From positions 257,044 to 321,043 of the forward strand of contig NZ_LMMT01000038.1 in the NCBI RefSeq assembly GCF_001422365.1: a stretch of 64,000 nt of DNA. Direction: 5' to 3'. Under the pieces are notes generated by a model. It was not told the DNA's origin. It saw only the letters and a list, made by a program, of their open reading frames with translations, and searched no databases. Origin of the DNA: Pseudorhodoferax sp. Leaf265. Its GTDB lineage: Bacteria > Pseudomonadota > Gammaproteobacteria > Burkholderiales > Burkholderiaceae_C. Each line of letters opens with the position of its first letter. Positions within the stretch are counted from its first letter, which is position 1. Below are positions 8,116 through 16,417 of this stretch, in pieces. The translations under genes were made by a program, and so were the position numbers.

Positions 8116-8943
8116 ATGGCCGCCACGCCCTCCACCGTGAAGCCCTGGACGCCGCCCGCGGCCCAGGCCACGACCAGCGCACCCAAGGCGCCGGTCTGGG
8201 ACAAGGTGCTGCCCTTCATCGGCCCCATCGCTCTGTTCATCCTGTGGGACCTGGTGGTGCGCACCGGCATGATCAAGGCGCTGCTGCTGCCGCCGCCGCT
8301 CGACGCGCTGGGCACGCTCATCAAGGGCCTGTGGGGCGGGCCGCTGCTGACGGACTTCGCCGTCACGGTCTGGCGCACGCTGCAGGCCTTCTTCATCGCC
8401 GCGGCCATCGGCGTGCCGCTCGGGGTGCTGCTGGGCAGCAACGAGAAGGCCTACCGCAGCGTGGAGTTCCTGATCGACTTCTTCCGCTCCACGCCCAGCT
8501 CGGCGCTGATCCCGCTGTTCCTCATGATCTTCGGCGTCTCCGACGTCAACAAGATCGCCATCGCCGCGTTCGGCGCCTTCCTGATCGTGGTGTTCAACAG
8601 CGCCTACGGCGTCATCAACGCGCGCAAGCAGCGCGTGATGGCGGCCAGGGTGATGGGCGCCACGCGCTGGCAGGTGTTCAAGGACGTGCTGATCTGGGAG
8701 AGCCTGCAGCCCAGCTTCGTCGGCCTGCGCTCGGCGGTGTCGATGGCGCTGGTGATCGTGATCGTGGCCGAGATGTTCATCGGCGCCGACTCGGGCCTCG
8801 GAAACCGCATCATCAACTCGCAGCAGGTCATGAACGTGCGCGACATGTACGCGTCCATCCTCGCGGCGGGAGCCCTGGGCTACGCGCTGAACATCCTGTT
8901 CCTGATGCTGGAACGCAAGATCGTGCATTGGAGTGGACGATGA
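8116..8943 (+). CDS. ABC transporter permease, SsuC/NrtB type
   Basis: Inner-membrane permease of the NMT1-type importer, 275 residues. A polar, proline-rich N-terminus (about 30 residues) precedes six predicted membrane segments. The cytoplasmic coupling loop reads AARVMGATRWQVFKDVLIWESL (about residues 177-198), the EAA motif that contacts the ATPase. ATG 8116 was chosen; a GTG at 8080 is in frame but would add residues encoded by the structured intergenic region, and neither has a strong ribosome-binding site. Its stop overlaps the ATPase start as ATGA. Confidence 0.87.
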   Translation: MAATPSTVKPWTPPAAQATTSAPKAPVWDKVLPFIGPIALFILWDLVVRTGMIKALLLPPPLDALGTLIKGLWGGPLLTDFAVTVWRTLQAFFIAAAIGVPLGVLLGSNEKAYRSVEFLIDFFRSTPSSALIPLFLMIFGVSDVNKIAIAAFGAFLIVVFNSAYGVINARKQRVMAARVMGATRWQVFKDVLIWESLQPSFVGLRSAVSMALVIVIVAEMFIGADSGLGNRIINSQQVMNVRDMYASILAAGALGYALNILFLMLERKIVHWSGR

Positions 8944-9761
8944 ACGCCGTACTGAATGCCCCCGTCGTCGCCGACGTCCCCAAGGCACCGTTCCAGCCCG
9001 GCCCGGCGGGCACCCACATCACCATCCGCGGGCTGACCAAGTACTTCGCGGGCTGGCCGCTGTACGAGAACTTCGACCTCGACATCCCCAAGCACAAGAT
9101 CGTCTCGGTGTTCGGGCCGAACGGTTGCGGCAAGAGCACGCTGATCAACATGATCGCGGGGCTGATCCCGATCGACGCGGGCGAGATCCTGTTCGACGGC
9201 AAGAGCCTGAAGGACACCAAGATCGGCTACGTGTTCCAGAACTACCGCGAGGCCATGTTCCCGTGGATGCGCACCATCGACAACATCGCCTACCCGCTCA
9301 AGCTGGCCGGCAAGAGCAAGGTCGAGGTGGACCGGCGCATGGCCGAGCTGGTGGCCAGCTTCGACGTCAAGTTCGACCTGAACCGCTACCCCTACGAGAT
9401 GTCGGGCGGGCAGCAGCAGACGGCGTCGATCATGCGGGCGCTGGCGCCCAACCCCGAGGTGCTGTTCCTGGACGAACCGTTCTCGGCGCTCGACTTCGAG
9501 ATGACGCTCTTCATCCGCGAGAAGCTGCAGGAGGTGTTCATGCAGACCGGCACCACCATGCTGCTGGTCTCGCACGATCTGGAGGAAGCGGTGTACCTGG
9601 CCGACGAGGTGCTGCTGCTGACCAAGCGGCCGACCAAGGTGGCAGAGATCTTGCCTTACACCGATCCGCGACCGCGCACCGTGGCCACGCTGTCGGAGCC
9701 CAGCTTCATCCGTGCCAAGAAGCTCAGCCTGGAGATTTTCCAGCGGGAAGTGCGGCGGTAG
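8940..9761 (+). CDS. ABC transporter ATP-binding protein, SsuB/NrtD type
   Basis: ATPase of the NMT1-type importer, 273 residues. Walker A is GPNGCGKST (residues 59-67), the Q-loop is VFQNYREAMFPW (about 98-109), the signature is SGGQQQ (155-160), Walker B is VLFLDEP (174-180) and the switch histidine is in VSHDLEEA (about 208-215). The residue after the signature is Thr where most relatives have Arg (QQQR). It overlaps the permease stop by ATGA and lies 17 bp before atzG, so it is part of the same transcript. Confidence 0.9.
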   Translation: MNAVLNAPVVADVPKAPFQPGPAGTHITIRGLTKYFAGWPLYENFDLDIPKHKIVSVFGPNGCGKSTLINMIAGLIPIDAGEILFDGKSLKDTKIGYVFQNYREAMFPWMRTIDNIAYPLKLAGKSKVEVDRRMAELVASFDVKFDLNRYPYEMSGGQQQTASIMRALAPNPEVLFLDEPFSALDFEMTLFIREKLQEVFMQTGTTMLLVSHDLEEAVYLADEVLLLTKRPTKVAEILPYTDPRPRTVATLSEPSFIRAKKLSLEIFQREVRR

Positions 9762-9778
9762 CGCGCAAGGAGAGTTCG

Positions 9779-9982
9779 TTGACCCCACAGCAGATCGAAG
9801 CCTACGTGGACGCCGTGGCGCCCGCGCTGGGCCTGACCCTGGACCCCGCGCACCGCCCCGGCGTGCTGCAGTTCTTGGCGCTTGCGGCCGGCATGGCCGA
9901 CACCGTGGCGCGCGTTCCGCTGGCGCCGCACGACGAGACGGCGGTGCATTTCACGCCCATCGCGCCCGAGGACCTGGCATGA
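9779..9982 (+). CDS. atzG: AtzG-like small subunit (DUF4089)
   Basis: A 67-residue protein resembling the DUF4089 family, of which AtzG is the described member: it forms a complex with the amidase AtzE and is needed for stable 1-carboxybiuret hydrolase. The start is a TTG at 9779, supported by a good Shine-Dalgarno sequence AAGGAGAG at 9767-9774. The product begins MTPQQIEAYVDAVAPALGL and ends with PIAPEDLA. Its stop overlaps the atzE ATG by ATGA, the same coupled order atzG-atzE known for these subunits. Because of its size and TTG start it is easily missed. Confidence 0.75.
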   Translation: MTPQQIEAYVDAVAPALGLTLDPAHRPGVLQFLALAAGMADTVARVPLAPHDETAVHFTPIAPEDLA

Positions 9983-11400
9983 CCGCCGCCGAACTGCTGC
10001 TGGCCGACGGCGCCACCATGGCCGCCGCCGTGCGCGCGGGCCAGGTCGGCGCTGTGGCCCTGGCCGAGGCCAGTCTGGCCCGCATCGCGGCGACCGACGG
10101 CCGCGTCAACGCCTTCACCGACCTGGTGCGCGAGCGTGCTCTGGCGCGTGCGGCCGAACTCGACGCGCGCGTCGCGGCTGGCGGCGACCTCTCGGCGCAG
10201 CCACTGCTGGGCGTGCCCTTCGCCGTCAAGAACCTGTTCGACATCGCCGGGCTGCGCACGCTGGCCGGCTCGAAGATCGAGCGCGACAGTCCCCCGGCCA
10301 GCGCCGATGGGGTGCTCGTGCAGCGCCTGGAGGCGGCCGGTGCCGTGCTCGTGGGCGCGCTCAACATGGACGAGTACGCCTACGGCTTCACGACCGAGAA
10401 CAGCCACGAGGGGCCGTGCCGCAACCCGCACGACCTGGACTGCGTGGCCGGTGGTTCCTCGGGCGGCTCCGGCGCGGCCGTGGCGGCCGGCCAGGTGCCG
10501 ATCACGCTGGGCTCGGACACCAACGGCTCGATCCGTGTGCCCGCGTCGCTGTGCGGCGTGTTCGGTTTGAAACCGACCTTCGGCCGGCTGCCACGCAGCG
10601 GCAGCTACCCCTTCATCTCCAGCCTGGACCACCTGGGCCCGTTCGCGCGCTCGGTGCGCGACCTGGCGCTGAGCTTTGATGCCATGCAGGGCCCCGAGTC
10701 AGGCGCGCTGCGTGACCCGGGCTGTGCGCAGCGCGCGGCCGAGCCCGTCATGCCCCTGCTGGGCAAGGGCGTGGCGGGATTGCGCATCGGCGTGCTCTAC
10801 GGTTGGTTCCGCGACAACGCGCTGCCCGAGGCGCTGGCCGCCGTCGACCGCGTGGCCGAGGCGCTGGGTGCCAGCGCGCGTGTCGCGCTGCCGCTGGTCG
10901 AAGAAAGCCGTGCCGCCGCGTTCCTGATCACCAACGCCGAGGCCGGTTCGTTGCACCTGGAAGACCTGCGCAGCCGCGCGCAGGACTTCGAGCCGCATTC
11001 GCGCGACCGATTCCTGGCCGGCGCGCTGCTGCCCGCCGCCTGGGTGGCGCGCGCGCAGCGCGTGCGCCGGCTCTACGCCGAGGCCGTGGCGCAGGTGTTC
11101 ACGCAGTACGACCTGCTGCTGGCGCCGTCCACACCTTGCGCCGCTACGCCCGTCGGCACCGAATGGCTCACGCTGGGCGAACGCCGGCTGCCGCTGCGCC
11201 CCAGCATGGGTCTGCTCACGCAGCCGATTTCGTGCATCGGCTTGCCGGTGTGTGGCGTGCCGGTTTGGGACGCGCACCCGCGAATGCCCATCGGCGTGCA
11301 GCTGATTGCCGCGCCTTGGCGCGAAGACATCGCGCTGCGCGCGGCCGCTGCGTTGGAGGGCCTGGGCGTGGTGCGGGCGCCTGTGGCTCCGCTGCCATGA
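9979..11400 (+). CDS. atzE: Amidase-signature hydrolase, AtzE-like (1-carboxybiuret hydrolase)
   Basis: Predicted to deaminate 1-carboxybiuret to 1,3-dicarboxyurea together with AtzG. The 473-residue amidase-signature protein has Lys84 (in PFAVKN), cis-Ser160 (in AGGSSGGSGAAVAAG) and nucleophile Ser184 (in SDTNGSIR); the 24-residue serine spacing is as expected. It lacks the extra C-terminal domain of allophanate hydrolase. GatA-like amidases share this fold, but the adjacent DUF4089 gene, AtzH and AtzF homologues favour AtzE. The true GatA is encoded separately at 26081-27547. Confidence 0.8.
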   Translation: MTAAELLLADGATMAAAVRAGQVGAVALAEASLARIAATDGRVNAFTDLVRERALARAAELDARVAAGGDLSAQPLLGVPFAVKNLFDIAGLRTLAGSKIERDSPPASADGVLVQRLEAAGAVLVGALNMDEYAYGFTTENSHEGPCRNPHDLDCVAGGSSGGSGAAVAAGQVPITLGSDTNGSIRVPASLCGVFGLKPTFGRLPRSGSYPFISSLDHLGPFARSVRDLALSFDAMQGPESGALRDPGCAQRAAEPVMPLLGKGVAGLRIGVLYGWFRDNALPEALAAVDRVAEALGASARVALPLVEESRAAAFLITNAEAGSLHLEDLRSRAQDFEPHSRDRFLAGALLPAAWVARAQRVRRLYAEAVAQVFTQYDLLLAPSTPCAATPVGTEWLTLGERRLPLRPSMGLLTQPISCIGLPVCGVPVWDAHPRMPIGVQLIAAPWREDIALRAAAALEGLGVVRAPVAPLP

Positions 11401-11456
11401 AGTTGTGTGCAGTGCGCATCGATGACCGGCTGGCGCGGGTGCGGGACCACGCCGAC

Positions 11457-11541
11457 GGCGTGCTCTGCTCCGCGAATGTCCCCCGCCCTGGGCCGCAGGC
11501 GGCCCAGGGCTCCTCCTTTATTTCGCTGCGCAGAGCACGCC
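11457..11541 (+). repeat. Structured repeat element, copy A
   Basis: An 85-bp element bounded by perfect 12-bp inverted arms GGCGTGCTCTGC (11457-11468) and GCAGAGCACGCC (11530-11541). Inside are conserved box 1, TCCGCGAATGTCCCCCG (11469-11485), a perfect 12-bp stem hairpin (11485-11496 / 11499-11510), and box 2, whose 21 bases run 11510-11530 and include TCCTCCTTTATTTCGCTGCG. Boxes 1 and 2 are identical in copy B while both stems differ in sequence but still pair. It looks like a REP-like or non-autonomous mobile element. Confidence 0.75.
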
Positions 11542-11610
11542 ATCGACGCGATCCGTCAGCGTCGCGTTGCATGAGCCCGCACGACGCGACGCTTCCAAGG
11601 TCGAGGACAT

Positions 11611-11678
11611 CGGGTGGCCTTCGCAGCGAAATAAAGGAGGAGGCGAAGCCGGGGGACATTCGCGGAGAAGGCCACCCG
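11611..11678 (-). repeat. Structured repeat element, copy B (inverted)
   Basis: A 68-bp element on the opposite strand to copy A. Its outer arms are CGGGTGGCCTTC (11611-11622) and GAAGGCCACCCG (11667-11678), unrelated in sequence to those of copy A yet perfectly self-paired. Box 2 (complement, 11622-11642) and box 1 (complement, 11650-11666) match copy A base for base, and the inner hairpin is reduced to GGC-GAA-GCC (11642-11650). Conserved boxes with covarying stems suggest selection for a folded DNA or RNA. Confidence 0.75.
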
Positions 11679-11740
11679 GTGGCGTCGGCCCACGCGCAAC
11701 CGAAGCACGCATCGCAAGCAACACATCGCCGAACAGAAAC

Positions 11741-12121
11741 ATGACCCAAGACATCAACCTCCCCGACGTGCTGGCCGAAGTGACGGCCGCGTTTGCGCAG
11801 TACGAAGACGCGCTCGTGAACAACAAGGTCGAGGTGCTGGACGCACTGTTCTGGAACAGCCCGCACACTTTGCGCTACGGCGCTGGCGAGAACCTGTACG
11901 GGTACGAGGCGATCCAGGCCTTTCGCGCCGCCCGCCCGTCGCAGGGCCTGGCCCGCACCGTCACGCGCACCGCCATCACCACCTACGGCCGTGACTTCGC
12001 CACCACCAACATCGAGTTCCAGCGCGAAGGCAGCCCGCGCATCGGCCGGCAAAGCCAGACCTGGCTGCGCCTGCCCGAAGGCTGGCGCGTGGTGTCTGCG
12101 CACGTGAGCCTGATGGCCTGA
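11741..12121 (+). CDS. atzH: AtzH/HpxZ-like protein (DUF3225, NTF2-like fold)
   Basis: A 126-residue member of the HpxZ/DUF3225 family. AtzH, the characterised member, is a decarboxylating amidohydrolase that converts 1,3-dicarboxyurea to allophanate, linking AtzEG to AtzF; HpxZ is a relative in oxalurate catabolism. Family features are the N-terminal helix [39 protein letters not shown] (about residues 37-56) and [22 protein letters not shown] at the C-terminus. It follows the 340-bp structured gap and lies just before the second sigma-54 promoter, whose -24 element begins about 15 bp after its stop. Confidence 0.8.
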   Translation: MTQDINLPDVLAEVTAAFAQYEDALVNNKVEVLDALFWNSPHTLRYGAGENLYGYEAIQAFRAARPSQGLARTVTRTAITTYGRDFATTNIEFQREGSPRIGRQSQTWLRLPEGWRVVSAHVSLMA

Positions 12122-12134
12122 GCGCAGATCTGTT

Positions 12135-12151
12135 CAGGCACGCTCCTTGCA
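12135..12151 (+). promoter_or_regulatory. Sigma-54 (RpoN) promoter of the biuret hydrolase unit
   Basis: The sequence CAGGCACGCTCCTTGCA fits the sigma-54 consensus, with GGCACG and TTGCA perfect and A for T before GG. GG (12137-12138) and GC (12149-12150) are 10 bases apart. The predicted start is near 12161, leaving a leader of about 77 bases to ATG 12238. Together with the promoter at 5094-5110 it indicates that both halves of the island are RpoN-dependent. Confidence 0.75.
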
Positions 12152-12154
12152 CGC

Positions 12155-12175
12155 CTTCATGTATCCAAGTTGAAG
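12155..12175. promoter_or_regulatory. Candidate operator sharing TCATGTA with the first promoter
   Basis: TCATGTA occurs at 12157-12163, starting 5 bases after the TTGCA of the promoter, the same offset as TCATGTA (5116-5122) in the first promoter. It lies in a weak dyad CTTCA (12155-12159) / TGAAG (12171-12175). The same phase relative to the polymerase suggests one regulator acting at both promoters; the GntR protein encoded at the end of this unit is the leading candidate. Confidence 0.5.
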
Positions 12176-12237
12176 TTCAAGACCGCCGCACTGCTTTGAT
12201 GCAGCTCCCAACCCCGATCGCAAATGGAGTCAGCCCC

Positions 12238-13350
12238 ATGGACAAGATGAACCGCCGTGCTTCGCTCAAGACCCTGGCCGCCGTCGGCGCCACCGGCGCA
12301 CTCGGAGGCCTCCATGGCCTGGCGGCGGCGCAGGCCCCGCTCACCATCGGCGTGATCTACGTCGGCCCGCGCGACGACTACGGCTACAACCAGGCCCATG
12401 CCCAGGCCGCGGCCGAGGTCAAGAAGATGCCCGGCATCAAGGTGGTCGAGGAAGAGAACGTGCCCGAGACCGCGGCCGTGCAGAAGAGCATGACCGGCAT
12501 GATCATGCAGGACGGCGCCAAGCTGCTGTTCCCGACCTCCTTCGGCTACTACGACCCGCACCTTCTGGCGCTGGCCGCCAAATACCCCGACGTGCGCTTC
12601 TCGCACTGCGGCGGCATGTGGACCGAGGGCAAGCACCCCAAGAACGCGGGCAGCTTCTTCGGCTACATCGACGAGGCGCAGTTCCTCAACGGCGTGGTGG
12701 CCGGCCACCTGAGCAAGAGCGGCAAGATCGCCTTCGTCGCGGCCAAGCCCATCCCGCAGGTGCTGCGCAACATCAATGCGTTCACGCTGGGCGCGCGCTC
12801 GGTCAAGCCGGGCATCACCTGCAGCGTGATCTTCACGGGCGACTGGTCCATGGCCGTCAAGGAGGCCGAGGCCACCAACAGCCTGGCGGACCAGGGCTGC
12901 GACGTGTTCACCATGCACGTGGACGGGCCCAAGGTCATCGTCGAGACAGCAGCCAAGCGCGGCAAGATGGTCTGCGGCTACCACGCCAGCCAGGCCAAGC
13001 TCGCGCCGCAGGCCTACCTCACGGGCGCCGAGTGGAACTGGATCACGGCCTACAAGACCATCATCGACGCGGCCCGCAGCGGCAAGCCGCACCCGAACTT
13101 CCTGCGCGGCGGCATGAAGGAAGGCTTCGTGAAGATGTCGGCCTATGGCCCGGCCGTGACGGATGCGGCCATGAAGCAGGCCGACGAGACGAAGGCCAAG
13201 ATGCTGGCCGGCCAGTTCGACATCTTCAAGGGCCCGCTCAAGGACAACAAGGGCAAGGAGGTCATCGCCGCCGGCCAGGTGCAGAAGCAGACCGACCTGG
13301 CATTGGAAGGCATGAACTACCTGGTCGAAGGCGTGCAAGGCTCCTTCTGA
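12238..13350 (+). CDS. ABC transporter substrate-binding protein, BMP/Med family
   Basis: Binding protein of a BMP/Med (PF02608-type) importer, a family associated with nucleosides and related nitrogen heterocycles. The 370-residue protein carries a twin-arginine-like motif NRRASLKTLAAVG and a cleavage region near AAAQA. The mature start TIGVIYVGPRDDYGYNQAHA is typical, with the conserved aromatic-acid FFGYIDEAQFLNGVVAGH and MHVDGPKVIVE further on. ATG 12238 has GGAG at 12225-12228. It opens an unbroken run of seven tightly spaced genes through 19372. Adjacent BiuH suggests that the ligand is biuret or a related ureide. Confidence 0.87.
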   Translation: MDKMNRRASLKTLAAVGATGALGGLHGLAAAQAPLTIGVIYVGPRDDYGYNQAHAQAAAEVKKMPGIKVVEEENVPETAAVQKSMTGMIMQDGAKLLFPTSFGYYDPHLLALAAKYPDVRFSHCGGMWTEGKHPKNAGSFFGYIDEAQFLNGVVAGHLSKSGKIAFVAAKPIPQVLRNINAFTLGARSVKPGITCSVIFTGDWSMAVKEAEATNSLADQGCDVFTMHVDGPKVIVETAAKRGKMVCGYHASQAKLAPQAYLTGAEWNWITAYKTIIDAARSGKPHPNFLRGGMKEGFVKMSAYGPAVTDAAMKQADETKAKMLAGQFDIFKGPLKDNKGKEVIAAGQVQKQTDLALEGMNYLVEGVQGSF

Positions 13351-13354
13351 CGCC

Positions 13355-14458
13355 ATGAACTCCCTCGCCAAGGACATCGGCCTGCCGGTGGCCGCCATCG
13401 CCGCGGCGCTGCTGCTGTTCGGCCTCTTCGTCGCCTTCGCCGGCGTCGACCCGGTGGAGGTCTGGACGCTGCTGTTCAAGGGCGCGTTCGGCGACTGGTT
13501 CTCGTGGCAGAACACGCTGCAGCGCGCCGCGCCTTTGATGCTGACGGCCTTGTGCGTGGCCATCCCCGCGCGCGCCGGCCTGGTCGTCATCGGCGGCGAG
13601 GGCGCGCTCGTGCTGGGCGGCCTGGGCTGCGCAGCGCTGCCCTACCTGGTGCCGCTGCCGGCCAATGCCATCGGCACGGTGCTGGTCTGCGCCGCCGGTG
13701 CCGCACTGGGCGCGCTGTGGATCGCGCTGGCCGGCTGGCTGCGCCAGTACCGCGGCATCAACGAGACCATCAGCAGCCTGCTGCTGGCCTACGTGGCCAT
13801 CGGCCTGTTCAAGCACCTCGTGGAGGGCGCGCTGCGCGACCCGGCCAGCCTGAACAAGCCGTCGACGCTGCCGCTGGACGAGGGCATGCGCATCACCGGC
13901 ATGCTGGGCTCGGACGTGCACTGGGGCCTGGCCATCGGCGTCGTCGCCTGCCTGGGTTTCTGGGTCTGGCTGCGTAGCACGGCCTCGGGCTTCTCGGTGC
14001 GTGTGGTGGGCGGCAACCCGCGCACGGCGCAGCTGGTGGGGCTGCCGGCATCCAAACTCATCATCGGCGCCTGCGCGCTGGGCGGCGCTTGCGCCGGCCT
14101 GGCCGGCGCGGTGGAGGTGGCGGCGGTGCACACCAATGCCAACGCCTCCATCATCGCGGGCTACGGCTACGCCGGCATCCTGGTGGCCTTCATGGCACGG
14201 CATAACCCAATCGCCATCATCCCGGTGGCCATCCTGTTCGGCGGCTTCGGCGCGGCCGGCAGCCTGCTGCAGCGCCGCGTGGGCCTGCCCGACGCCTCGG
14301 TGCTGGTGCTGCAGGGCATCGCCTTCGTGCTGATCCTGGCCAGCGAGGCGCTGCGCCATGTCGACGGCAAGGTGGTGCTGGGCAAGCTGTTCGCGCGGCC
14401 CTACGAGGAACTGGAGTACCGGACTGCGCCGGGCAACCTGCAAGGAGCATTGGCATGA
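13355..14458 (+). CDS. ABC transporter permease (BPD_transp_2 family), first of two
   Basis: A 367-residue multi-spanning permease of the branched-chain-amino-acid/nucleoside type. The characteristic segment RAGLVVIGGEGALVLGGLG (about residues 71-89) and FMARHNPIAIIPVAILFGGFGAAG near residue 280 match nucleoside-type (NupP/YufP) permeases. It begins 4 bp after the binding-protein gene and overlaps the second permease by ATGA. It likely forms a heterodimer with the next product. Confidence 0.88.
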   Translation: MNSLAKDIGLPVAAIAAALLLFGLFVAFAGVDPVEVWTLLFKGAFGDWFSWQNTLQRAAPLMLTALCVAIPARAGLVVIGGEGALVLGGLGCAALPYLVPLPANAIGTVLVCAAGAALGALWIALAGWLRQYRGINETISSLLLAYVAIGLFKHLVEGALRDPASLNKPSTLPLDEGMRITGMLGSDVHWGLAIGVVACLGFWVWLRSTASGFSVRVVGGNPRTAQLVGLPASKLIIGACALGGACAGLAGAVEVAAVHTNANASIIAGYGYAGILVAFMARHNPIAIIPVAILFGGFGAAGSLLQRRVGLPDASVLVLQGIAFVLILASEALRHVDGKVVLGKLFARPYEELEYRTAPGNLQGALA

Positions 14459-15375
14459 CCTCTGACCAATGGATCGCCTTGTTCGCCGGCATCGTGGGCG
14501 GGGCATTGCGCGTGGGCGTGCCCTTCCTGTTCGTGAGCCTGGGCGAATGCCTGACCGAGAAGTCCGGCCGCATCAACCTGGGGCTGGAGGGCGTGCTGGT
14601 GCTGTCGGCCATGGCGGCCTTCGGCGGCGCCTACTGGAGCGGCTCGGCCTGGGTCGGCGTGCTGGTCGGCGCGGCGGTCGGCGCGCTGCTGGCCACGCTG
14701 CACGGCGTGCTGTGCTCGCTGACGGGCGTCAACGACGTGGCCACCGGCATCGCGCTGATGCTGCTGGGCATGGGCCTGGCGTTCTACCTCGGCAAGCCGC
14801 TGATCCAGCCGCAGGCGCCGCAGCTGCCGGCCATCCCGCTCGGCAGCTGGAGCGATTCGCCTGTGGTGCAGGCGGCGCTGCAGATCAATGCCTTGCTGCC
14901 CATCGGCATCCTGCTGGCAGTGGCGCTGTGGTGGGCCTTCGGCCGCACGCGCGCCGGCCTGCTGGTGCGGCTGGCGGGCGACTCGGCCATGGCCACCAAG
15001 GCGCTGGGCTACTCGGTCAACGGCATCCGCATCGCGGCCACGGCCGCCGGTGGGGCCATCGCCGGCCTGGGCGGCGCCTCGCTGACGCTGTTCTACCCGG
15101 GCAGCTGGAACGAGGGCATCTCCAGCGGCCAGGGCCTGATCGCCGTGGCGCTCGTGATCTTCGCGCGCTGGAGCCCGCTGCGCTGCGTGGGTGCGGCGCT
15201 GCTGTTCGGCGGCGCCGGCGCCATCGGCCCGGCCATGCAGTCCATCGGCGTGAGCTATGGCTACCACCTGTTCAACACCGTGCCCTACGTGCTGACGCTG
15301 CTGATCCTCGTGATCACCTGCAAGCCCGGTGCGGTAGCCACGGGCAGCCCGGGCGAGTTGTCGTCCGCGCGATGA
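14455..15375 (+). CDS. ABC transporter permease (BPD_transp_2 family), second of two
   Basis: A 306-residue permease of the NupQ/YufQ type. Family features are [18 protein letters not shown] (about residues 37-54), [23 protein letters not shown] near 85, and [25 protein letters not shown] near 230. It overlaps its partner by ATGA and is followed 13 bp later by the amidase gene. No ATPase lies next to it; the ATPase of this importer comes two genes later, at 17106-18677. Confidence 0.88.
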   Translation: MTSDQWIALFAGIVGGALRVGVPFLFVSLGECLTEKSGRINLGLEGVLVLSAMAAFGGAYWSGSAWVGVLVGAAVGALLATLHGVLCSLTGVNDVATGIALMLLGMGLAFYLGKPLIQPQAPQLPAIPLGSWSDSPVVQAALQINALLPIGILLAVALWWAFGRTRAGLLVRLAGDSAMATKALGYSVNGIRIAATAAGGAIAGLGGASLTLFYPGSWNEGISSGQGLIAVALVIFARWSPLRCVGAALLFGGAGAIGPAMQSIGVSYGYHLFNTVPYVLTLLILVITCKPGAVATGSPGELSSAR

Positions 15376-15388
15376 GAGGAATGGTGCA

Positions 15389-16417
15389 ATGAGTGGACTC
15401 GGTGGATTGAACAAGTCCAAGGCCGGCGTGGTGCTGGGCCTGGTGCAGCTGCAGCTGCCGGTGGTGGTGACGCCGGACGACCTCGCGGCGCAGACGCGGC
15501 GCATCTGCGAGCTGGTGGGCAAGGCGCGCCGCAACATGGCGACCATGGACCTCGTGGTGTTCCCGGAGTACGCGCTGCACGGCCTGTCAATGGACACCAA
15601 CCCCGCCATCCTGTGCACGCTGGACGGGCCGGAGGTGGCTGCGTTCAAGGCTGCTTGCGTGGAACACCGCATCTGGGGCTGCTTCTCCATCATGGAGGCC
15701 AACCCGAGCGGCAACCCTTACAACAGCGGCCTGATCATTGATGACACCGGTGCCATCCGGCTCTACTACCGCAAGCTGCACCCCTGGGTGCCGGTCGAGC
15801 CCTGGGAGCCCGGCAACCTGGGCGTGCCGGTCTGCGAGGGGCCGAACGGCGTCAAGCTCAGCCTCATCATCTGCCACGACGGCATGTTCCCCGAGATGGC
15901 GCGCGAGGCCGCGTACAAGGGCGCGGAGGTGATCCTGCGCACGGCCGGCTACACCGCGCCGATCCGCCATGCCTGGCGCATCACCAACCAGAGCAACGCC
16001 TTCCAGAACCTGGCCTATACCGCGAGCGTCTGCATGTGCGGCAGCGACGGCAGCTTCGACTCCATGGGCCAGGGCATGTTCTGCAGCTTCGACGGCACGG
16101 TCATGGTCGAAGGCGGCGGCCGCCCCGACGAGATCGTCACGGCCGAACTGCGGCCCGACCTCGTGCGCGAGGCGCGCGCGGGCTGGGGTGTCGAGAACAA
16201 CCCGTACCAGCTCTGGCACAGGGGCTATGTGGCGGTGCAGGGCGGTGCGCAGGACTGCCCGTACACCTTCATGCAGGACATGGTGGCCGGGCGCTACCGG
16301 CTGCCGTGGACCGACACCGTGCAGGTGACGGACGGTAGCTCCTGCGGCTTCGCACCGCCGACGCGGCGTTACCAGGGCGCCGAAGCCCCACCCGAGGCCT
16401 TGAAGAAGGTGGCATGA
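15389..16417 (+). CDS. Nitrilase-superfamily amidase, formamidase (AmiF)-like
   Basis: A 342-residue aliphatic amidase/formamidase homologue. The catalytic triad is visible as Glu60 ([11 protein letters not shown]), Lys129 (YYRKLHPW) and Cys162 ([10 protein letters not shown]). Close resemblance to AmiF formamidase includes [38 protein letters not shown] and [17 protein letters not shown]. Formamide is the family substrate; in this operon it could instead act on a related small amide or ureide. It is followed by biuH with an ATGA overlap, so the two are co-translated. Confidence 0.82.
   Translation: MSGLGGLNKSKAGVVLGLVQLQLPVVVTPDDLAAQTRRICELVGKARRNMATMDLVVFPEYALHGLSMDTNPAILCTLDGPEVAAFKAACVEHRIWGCFSIMEANPSGNPYNSGLIIDDTGAIRLYYRKLHPWVPVEPWEPGNLGVPVCEGPNGVKLSLIICHDGMFPEMAREAAYKGAEVILRTAGYTAPIRHAWRITNQSNAFQNLAYTASVCMCGSDGSFDSMGQGMFCSFDGTVMVEGGGRPDEIVTAELRPDLVREARAGWGVENNPYQLWHRGYVAVQGGAQDCPYTFMQDMVAGRYRLPWTDTVQVTDGSSCGFAPPTRRYQGAEAPPEALKKVA

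Larger units (their letters stand above)
11401..11740. other. 340-bp structured non-coding gap between atzE and atzH
   Basis: No convincing gene. The stretch contains, in order, repeat element A (11457-11541), a separate hairpin with perfect 10-bp arms AGCGTCGCGT (11558-11567) / ACGCGACGCT (11584-11593), and repeat element B in inverse orientation (11611-11678). An open frame starting ATGA at 11397 runs through the repeats but has no family resemblance and no independent support. The gap lies inside what otherwise looks like one operon, so it may alter expression of atzH relative to atzE. Confidence 0.7.

Noticed and set aside
11397..11744. Open frame starting ATGA at the atzE stop and running to the atzH start
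   Set aside because: It traverses both repeat elements, and its coding appearance comes from the high-GC repeats; no recognisable domain.
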